Of a DNA stretch of 64,000 nt, positions 57,652 through 64,000 are shown one piece after another; position 1 is the first letter of the stretch, and each line of letters opens with the position of its first letter. The notes under the pieces are model-generated. The model made no database searches and was not told where the DNA came from. It saw only the letters and a program-made list of their open reading frames with translations. The stretch lies in assembly GCA_951802425.1 (NCBI GenBank), contig OX637794.1, forward strand, positions 4,092,001 through 4,156,000, read 5' to 3'. This DNA is from Clavaria fumosa. Taxonomy: Eukaryota; Basidiomycota; Agaricomycetes; Agaricales; Clavariaceae. Made by a program: the position numbers and the translations under genes.

Positions 57652-59831
57652 TCAGTAACAAGTACGCACGAAGCAAGGCAGAGAGCCGTCACCTGTGGTG
57701 GTACCCTGCGGCTTCGCGGGTGGGTAGGGCACCATCTGAGGCTGGGGTGCGTAGCCTGCTGTCTGGTAGTCCGCCTGGTACGGCTGGGCACCAGGGTAGC
57801 CGCCCGGCGTCGGGTACGGCGACTGCTGCTGCTGGTACGGCGACTGCTGCTGCTGGTACGATGGCTGTTGCTGCTGGTATGGCGGCTGCTGTTGCTGGTA
57901 CTGCGGCTGCGACGACTGCTGCGGGTACGACGGCTGGGCGGGCGGCGCATAACCTGTCGGATCCTGGTAGGGTTGCTGCTGCTGCGCTCCGTAGACCGGA
58001 GGCGGAGGCTGATAGGATGGTTGCGCCATCGGGACCCCTTTCGGCTGATGAGGGGCAGTGCATTGATCCGCAGGGAATCTGTACGAAAGCAAGCGTTCAA
58101 AATGAAAGTCAGTGGGAAGCGAATCGTCGAATTACAGAGCGGTGAGATTTACGCTCTGGCTTCGCCGTTGTACCAGTGGATGTGGCCGCCTTCAAATATG
58201 GAGCATCGCCCGCCATCGGTAGTGCCTTGCTCATCGCAGATCGGCCGGCCGTACGTCGACTCAAACCCGCCGGCGCTGTACCAGAAGTCGTTGATGCCGC
58301 CATATATAGCGTATGGAGACGTCAACTCGATGGGCAAGCCGGATGGGGGCTCGTTCGCGATGGGTGGCTGGCCATATTGGCCGTAAGCGGGCTGCTGGAA
58401 TCCGGTGTCCGTCGTGTGTGCGACGAGGTGTCCGTGGTAGAAGTTAAAGTGCTGGCCGGACAAGTTCGATGGGTTCTCTTGCAGCCCGTGGCACGGTGAC
58501 CCCATCACTGCAAGTAATTGTCAGTGGCTGGAAGGAGATCGAGCGAGAGTGACGCGTACTCTCCACGATCGGAGTCTGGGTGATGGGATGGATGATCGTG
58601 GCAAGCTGGGACCACTTTTTTTGGAACTGGGGTGGCTAAAGAACGTTGCAAATCATGGGCATGTGAATATTGACTCGAACAAGGTCTGGTTGAGACGGTT
58701 ACCATTTTGCCGAACATGGCTGATCTGGGGGAAGGTTTGGCTAGTGCAGTGCAATCTTCAACTTTGACCCTACGGCGTGCGGCATTACTAATGAGTGCAA
58801 CTCGAATTAGGGTAGAGGTCTTACGGGTAGACCTTGTCACCGTAACGATGGATGTGTCCTCCTGCAAGTGGAAGCATTTAGAATAAAAGCTACAGCCATG
58901 ACCGCGAGAACACCCTTGCCTTCAAACACGGAGCATCGGCCACCGTCTGCTGTGTCTTGTTCGTCCGTCAGAGGGCGGCCCCATCCTGACTCGACTTGAC
59001 CAAGTCTATAGTATAGGCCGTAGATGGGGCCCCACACACCAAACGGGGGCGTGTTGGCATCCTGACTAACGATCATTCCGTGATAAAAGCTGAAGGTCTG
59101 GCCGCCGAGTGGGTTCGCTGCCAGCCCGTGGCACGGTGCCCCAAACATTTCCGCGATGGACTGGTTCGTGAAGGGGTCGATTCGGTAGGAGAGCTCCACC
59201 CATTTTTGGTGCAGTTGCGCGGGCTAGGGGTGCTGTCAGACATGGCAGGCTACAACTTGCAACATGTAAATGATAGATAGGGAGATAGTACCATGTTTGC
59301 AGGCCCAGAACCGAAGGGGAAGGGAGGGATTGGGGCTTGAATCGGCGCCGTACATTGGGCAGCTGGAAAACTAGATCAAGGTATAGAAGGCATATCATAG
59401 AGACTGCAACATATTCTTACGGTTGCGCCTTGTCGCCGATCTCGTGAACGTGTCCGCCTTCAAATTGGGCACACCTCGTACCATCCGGAAGATCTTGGAC
59501 GTCCGTCAGCGGCCTTCCAAGGGCACTTTCGATACCACCTAATCGGTAATAAAGGTTGTAGATTTGGCCAAAGATCGCAACGACGGGGTATCTGCCGGTA
59601 TGATCAAAGGAGGATATGTCTCCGTGGTAGAAATTGAAGCGTTGCCCGCCAGAGGGGTAGTTCTCGAGCCCATTGCACGGGGCACCCAAGGATTGGGCCG
59701 CCGGCTTCCCCGTGCGCGAGTCGATGATCGAGGACAGCTGCTCGTACTTGGCGCGGAATTGCGGGGGCTGCAAAGCTTAATTTGAGGGTGACCGCGCAAG
59801 AGCGCTCGCGTCAACTCACCAACTTGTCCAT
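57652..59831 (-). CDS. LGFP-repeat protein with Gln/Pro/Tyr-rich tail
   Basis: Exon 1 codes only MDKL (59831-59820), followed by PPQFRAKYEQLSSIIDSRTG. Three LGFP-type modules follow, each with a G-x-P-C-x-G-L start, a FNFYHG or FSFYHG core, a YRLG/YSAGG helix and a shared end: SLGAPCNGLENYPSGGQRFN ... GRPLTDVQDLPDGTRCAQFE; FGAPCHGLAANPLGGQTFSF ... GRPLTDEQDTADGGRCSVFE; GSPCHGLQENPSNLSGQHFN ... GRPICDEQGTTDGGRCSIFE. A QCTAP linker occurs twice. The tail has PYQQQQ-type repeats and ends FVRTCY. LGFP repeats are best known from bacterial cell-wall-associated proteins. No signal peptide is visible, so location and function are open. Exon borders are partly tentative. Confidence 0.75.
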
Positions 59832-60177
59832 GGTGGATGACGAACTCCAAGATGAGGAGGCGTGGGTTTGAACAGTCAGGGGTACTTGTAGCACCGCGTT
59901 CTCGTCCGAATCGGCTGAGAACCACGGTCAACAAACACGCAGGGTTCGAAACGGTCGGCATGGAGACTGAGCGCTCCGTTCACTCCTTAGCGCTGTACAT
60001 AACAGGGACCAGACCAGAGAATGCAGCATGAGTGGACATTGATGCAATCTGTCTCCTCAAACTTCTCAAGCTACATTTCGTATGTCATTTTAGATTTGAC
60101 ATTGTAAATAGACTAGATACATAAGTCTAGTCTCGAGTGTGTAGTAAATCGTGTAGTAAATCGTACAACTCCTACAC
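59832..60177. other. Intergenic region
   Basis: Promoter side of the LGFP gene and AT-rich 3' flank of the Gtr1 gene. No gene seen. Confidence 0.5.
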
Positions 60178-61306
60178 TCATGATACAAGATTGTCTCCCT
60201 GCAACTCCTCAAACTTCTTTCGAGCCATCCGAATATTCATTTTCAGAGCTGCCGTTTCTGACTCGCATGAATTAGACACAAATACCGCTTTGGGCGCGTG
60301 TAAGGAACTGACCGATTATCGGGTCGTGCACCACGACTAACACATACGTGTTCCTCGTCATCTCGTCTAGCACAGCCGTAAACTCGCCAAGCTCCAACTC
60401 GAGCGAATTGAACTCTTCTTGCACACGCGAGCAAGAATACTTGAAGGCTTTAACGAGCTCTGACGTGCGCTCGTGCCGCGCGGGGTGCAGACCTGGGTCC
60501 GCGCCGGACGACTTCGAGGCGGATGTGGCGATGACCAGGAACGTAGTACGCTCGAAGAGTATGACTTCCGTAGCGCTGCAGGCTTCAGCAAACGTCGTGA
60601 GATGCTTGGACAGAACGGCTGCATTCGGTATGAGCGTGTGCACGATAGTAGACCATGCCTGCGATCCAACCTGTAAGCAGGAACGGCTGATGAAAGGGAA
60701 AGAGGAGAAACCTTGTACAGACTCTCGTCATAAATGCTCGTCCCAAATACGGTCAATTCTACATTCCCACTGGCAGCTTCCAACTCTTCTTTCTTGGATT
60801 CGAACGTGTAGTGCTTTGGCCCTCGCACCAGATCCATCTTGTGCACCAGTAGGAAAACCCTTGCATCCGGACTGTACGTCGCCAGTCCGTTCAAGCAGTC
60901 CTTGTAATATTCCAGGTCTTTGCTCATCTCGCGTGTTTCAACGTCGAACACGTAAATCATGACGCCGACGTGCTGGAAAATGGTTGAGCGTTGGGTGGTG
61001 AGGTATGAATCCATGAAGGCATCTTGACCGCCGCAGTCCCAGAGGTTGAGAATCAGGTCTCCAAGAAATCGAACATGGTTCTGCTCCACATCAATAGTGG
61101 CACCCAAACGCGAGGTGAGTGATGCCGGATTGTTGGAACTGTGCGTAAATTAGACGAAATCCATCACGTTAAAAAGAAATCTACAAAATAAGGGACCGCA
61201 TAGATGTCTTGCCGCTGCCCGAGGCACCCATGAGGAGTACCTGTGTTACAGATTGCGAAATTGAAGCGAACAAGTAGATTCATTTTGCACCCACCTTTTT
61301 CTTCAT
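60178..61306 (-). CDS. GTR1: Rag-family GTPase Gtr1 (RagA/B)
   Basis: Exon 1 is 12 nt (61306-61295, MKKK); exon 2 is VLLMGASGSGKTSMRSLIF with the P-loop. Then SNNPASLTSRLGATIDVEQN, LNLWDCGGQDAFMDSYLTTQ (switch II), VGVMIYVFDVETREMSKDLE and LLVHKMDLVRGPKHYTFESK, where HKMD is the guanine-specificity motif of Rag GTPases. The C-terminal roadblock-like half includes AWSTIVHTLIPNAAVLSKHL and FNSLELELGEFTAVLDEMTR, ending AALKMNIRMARKKFEELQGD and LVS. Length and order match Gtr1. With Gtr2 it forms the heterodimer that signals amino-acid sufficiency to TORC1 at the vacuole. Confidence 0.94.
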
Positions 61307-61594
61307 CCTTAGTTCCCCCGAAGTGCGCGTCTTGGCTCTGTTCTCAGGCAAGGTGGGAAGAAGCTTAGGTAATAAGATTAGGAAGAGACTTAGGTAATGA
61401 GATGTATGGTAAACTAGAGGCTAGTTGGGGACAGACAAATCAATAAGACTTGTCCGGGCCCACTGGGTGTGCCGGGGGGAGCAACAGGACCGCCCTGAAG
61501 CACGGAGCCACTAGTCACCAAAGCAAGACCAGGGAGCAGAGGGTGGGTAACATGAAATGATGCAAGGAGTTCTCAGCAATGGCTGGGGATTCAT
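61307..61594. other. Boundary into a second transposon region
   Basis: No gene seen. It repeats TTAGGTAATRAGAT-type words around 61360-61405. Confidence 0.4.
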
Positions 61595-62290
61595 GCAAGT
61601 GAGTTGTCCTCCTCACATTGAGGACACTTGTCGGCCCAATGGTTCAAGTGCTTGCAGTACCAGCATTCGTCCATCGGTTTTGGAGATGACTGGGATATTA
61701 GAAAACTAGGGATAGTCTGTTAGCCCAGTCAAATGTAAGACTGTCATATTGCAGTAGTACCTAGGGATAGTCCGTTCTACCCTAGGGCATCAGAAAAGTA
61801 CTAGTGCAAGGTGAAAAAGGAAATTACTCACAGCCCAGTCAAATGTAAGACTGAGCTGTGGCAGAGTTCTGGTTGTGCCCAAATAAAGTGCATCATTACG
61901 TAATCTGTCCAGGTGATTACCAACATGGGAGTCCTTCCCCTTTGAACCTTTCCCTTCCTCTTCTTGGGCTTTTCTGAGGTAAACAAGGCCATCGACCCTC
62001 CAGTTTTATCACACTCACACTGATTTGCTTCAGCTTGAAGTACTGCACCAACATTGTCAGCTGTCAAGGGCTTTGTACTGAGTAACTGGATTTTTATTAC
62101 CTCCCAAGCCAGAGTCTTAGGTAGGGAGAGTGCCAGCACATGGGCAACATATATGTCCGGGATCAACTTGCCCACTGCCATAATTCTATGTTGTAGATCT
62201 TGTAGTGTTGTGATGTGGTTGGCCATCAAAGAACCTTCAACATACTTTCAAGTGAAAAGCTCTCTGAAGTAATAGTGTATGTCAATATTG
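61595..62290 (-). pseudogene. Ty1/copia-type gag relic with zinc knuckle
   Basis: The minus strand reads MANHITTLQDLQHRIMAVGK, YVAHVLALSLPKTLAWEVIK and KKRKGKVQRG, the style of the copia gag helix domain (short LP-x-W motif after a helix pair), then a break of about 140 bp, then DECWYCKHLNHWADKCPQC, a CCHC zinc knuckle. The break has intron-like ends (GTGAGTAA...ATCCCAG) but the frames do not join cleanly. No protease, integrase or RT was found nearby, so it is a fragment. Confidence 0.6.
61722..61853 (+). repeat. 22-bp direct repeat, 110 bp apart
   Basis: AGCCCAGTCAAATGTAAGAC (first 20 of 22 identical bases) occurs at 61722-61743 and 61832-61853. CTAGGGATAGTCYGTT also occurs twice between and beside them. 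This looks like an internal duplication in the gag relic. Confidence 0.75.
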
Positions 62291-62446
62291 AGCTGATTGT
62301 CATGATGGAACTTTCTGTCATGAAAGCATCATCTGTACTATCCAGCCAACAAATTTCAATCTTTTAACTTAAGAAACACCATGCAAATCAGGCGAACAAG
62401 GGGCTAGACCCCAGCTATATATTTTATCGCAAGATAAGTACCATAC

Positions 62447-62842
62447 TTATCTACATGAAAGAAAGCCAAGACCCCTCTTCATCAAAAGAAGAGCCTGAGG
62501 TGCTGTACTCGGACCCCCAAGACTCCTTGCCCATGACTCATCAGAAGAGTCTGAGAAGTCAGACTCACCCACGAACCCAAGGGTGACCCTCAGAGGATGA
62601 GAGGCAAACTGACCATCCCAGATCCCAGCCTCTAGGGCTGCCTCTCGCAGATCCTGCACAGCACTGAGAGGGCCCTCGTTGTCCACAGCAGGAGATGGGA
62701 GGGAGGAATAGGTGGGGGGGAGGTCAATGGTAGGAAGGGAGGGCGATGGAGGAGGTGCCACCAATGGGGCACCCAGAGTTTGGAGGTCTGGGCCTGAGTA
62801 GTGAATTGCGTGGGTATTGGTACCCGCACGGGTTTTCTTCAT
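62447..62842 (-). CDS. Hypothetical protein, probably transposon remnant
   Basis: A 131-residue open frame with a Pro-rich middle (PPPSPSLPTIDLPPTYSSLP), acidic Ser/Asp stretch (SDFSDSSDESW) and no recognisable domain. It is flanked by retroelement pieces and GGGTA repeats. It may be a decayed gag or linker or a chance frame. Confidence 0.25.
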   Translation of the reverse strand: MKKTRAGTNTHAIHYSGPDLQTLGAPLVAPPPSPSLPTIDLPPTYSSLPSPAVDNEGPLSAVQDLREAALEAGIWDGQFASHPLRVTLGFVGESDFSDSSDESWARSLGGPSTAPQALLLMKRGLGFLSCR

Positions 62843-63245
62843 GGGTGTGGGTAGGTGTGGGTATGGGTAATGGATTCTGGACCCTTCGAAAACCCATACC
62901 CTTCATAGGGGTACATGGGTAGCCAGTCAGTGTGGATCCTATTGTCACATGTCCAGATTTGGCTGTCAGCTCAGTCAACTTGGGCATTGATTTGCATTGG
63001 TATGTGGAGTAAGTTAGGTCTAGTGAAGGACAATGATGTTATGGGTGTCACAGTACTGGCTGAAGTTGAAGGAGATGAGGAGGAGATGGCAGATGGGTGG
63101 GACACCATTGTATTTGTGCATAGTGTAGTTAGAAGTACAAACCCGTACCCATACCCGGCAGTTTAGTGGACCCATACCCATGGGTAAGGGTACTGTCAGG
63201 TGTGGGTACAGGTACAGTCAAATTTACCTGTGGGTTACCCATGCC
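62809..63245. repeat. Clusters of GGGTA/TACCC words in both orientations
   Basis: Two clusters, about 62809-62925 and 63138-63245, are packed with GGGTA, GTGGGTAT and their complements ACCCATACCC, including CCCATACCCATGGGTA. They are separated by about 210 bp of plainer sequence. Confidence 0.7.
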
Positions 63246-63399
63246 ATTCACTAGGCCTGAGGATGGTAAGCGGGATGTACAGGACCAGAACCGATCCCAG
63301 CCCAATCCTGCCCACCTTGGTGCCAAGTACCCTGATCACCCCAAGGGGTGGTGGCCCAGGCAGTTGGCGAAGGAGGATGGGGAGGGGCCCAGTCCAAAC

Positions 63400-63756
63400 C
63401 TATGAAGAATCAGACTTACTGGAGACAGAGAGAAGCAACTCAGCTAACTTACCATGAGGGTCCTTGAGAAGGTCACAGATATGTTGATAAGGACCTTGAG
63501 TCAAGGAACAATTCTTGACAAGGTGGGAAGGATCCCCACAGGTGAAGCATTGGTCAAGGACCCAGTAAAGGTCCGCATCGGCAGGGATGAGTTGAACCCA
63601 CCAATGGAAGGTGTCGCAGGAGAGTTTAACCCCAGTATAGGGAGCGAAGAGGGAAGAGCTGTGGAAGAACTTGACAAGGTGGTGACCTTGGAAGCACATG
63701 GCAGGCAGACTCTGAAGAGATGGCAAGAGGAAGGGAGCCCTCCTTTTATCCAATAA
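63400..63756 (-). pseudogene. Gag fragment with CCHC zinc knuckle
   Basis: A 117-residue frame includes LYWVLDQCFTCGDPSHLVKN followed by CSL. CFTCGDPSHLVKNC is a C-x2-C-x4-H-x4-C retroviral-type zinc knuckle. The flanking residues (CDLLKDPHGKLAELLLSVSS) have no recognised match. It probably comes from a different gag than the one at 61595-62290. Confidence 0.5.
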
Positions 63757-63828
63757 CCATTAAGGGCTGATCTCAACCTCAATTGGGCAAGACCCCTATC
63801 CATCAATCACAATCACCCCTAAGAAGAT

Positions 63829-63966
63829 CTCTGATCAAAGATCAGTTTCACTCGATCATTACATCATGACAATCGATCAAACGATCATGACTCCAAGCAG
63901 CTCAAACACGGATCATCTGATCCTCTGATCTAATCCCCAACAAGATCAGATGCAACTGATCATGAT
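63829..63966. repeat. GATC-rich segment
   Basis: Eleven GATC words in about 138 bp, most within TGATCA, CGATCA or AGATCA contexts, so the stretch is full of small palindromes. It continues towards the window edge. Confidence 0.8.
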
Positions 63967-64000
63967 GTAATGCATCGAAGCAGGGACCATACTCGGTCAC

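Noticed and set aside
57505..58386. 293-residue plus-strand frame opposite the LGFP gene
   Set aside because: It is the antisense of Gln/Tyr/Pro repeats and LGFP modules; the minus strand has recognisable domains.

Overview
The window is from a filamentous basidiomycete, most likely an agaricomycete (mushroom-forming class). The genes are split by many 50-60 bp GT-AG introns, lie close together on both strands, and include families typical of that group: tandem four-TM MARVEL-like proteins, an Mso1-domain protein, a GPI-type cupredoxin and an LGFP-repeat protein. The species cannot be named from the sequence. All gene models are hand-read from splice sites and conserved motifs; no alignment was run.

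Layout. 1-15.2 kb is a transposon nest. Its centrepiece is an almost complete Ty3/gypsy chromovirus (5969-14089, minus sense) with 733/722 bp LTRs, a 5-bp target duplication (CTGTC), gag, pol with a C-terminal chromodomain, a polypurine tract and a primer site. It carries an extra gene in the opposite orientation (6938-7954) for a coiled-coil protein with six cysteines spaced like a fungal Zn2Cys6 cluster. Parts of two other elements with the same kind of accessory gene lie at 1-1457 and about 2.1-3.9 kb. Older CpG-poor relics (gag at 5.1-5.8 kb, integrase at 14.1 kb, a chromodomain piece with a solo LTR inserted in it at 14.4-15.2 kb) surround the young element.

15.6-61.3 kb is ordinary gene space: two MARVEL-like membrane proteins, a PP4R1-like HEAT protein, aspartate aminotransferase, an AN1 zinc-finger protein, a plasma-membrane syntaxin, argininosuccinate lyase, a FAR-17a/AIG1-like protein, an MFS transporter, an OTU deubiquitinase, an AP-complex beta adaptin, a NEPRO-like nucleolar protein, a cupredoxin, an Mso1-like protein, sulfide:quinone oxidoreductase, Doa1/PLAA, a Ca2+/H+ antiporter, an LGFP-repeat protein and the Rag GTPase Gtr1. 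Secretory-pathway genes recur (syntaxin, Mso1, AP beta) but nothing suggests a biosynthetic cluster. 61.3-64.0 kb returns to decayed retroelements (two zinc-knuckle gag fragments, odd GGGTA and GATC repeats).

The most interesting system is the chromovirus. Its transcript start is predicted to pair with its own primer site (Tf1-type self-priming), gag and pol are linked by a -1 slippery A AAA AAA, and it is littered with CGGAGTCCG, an inverted CGG/CCG pair of the kind Zn2Cys6 proteins bind, while its antisense gene encodes a Zn2Cys6-like protein. The two LTRs differ at 27 sites by my count, 26 of them CpG transitions, and both visible lesions in pol are also CpG transitions. This points to cytosine methylation as the force that killed the element.
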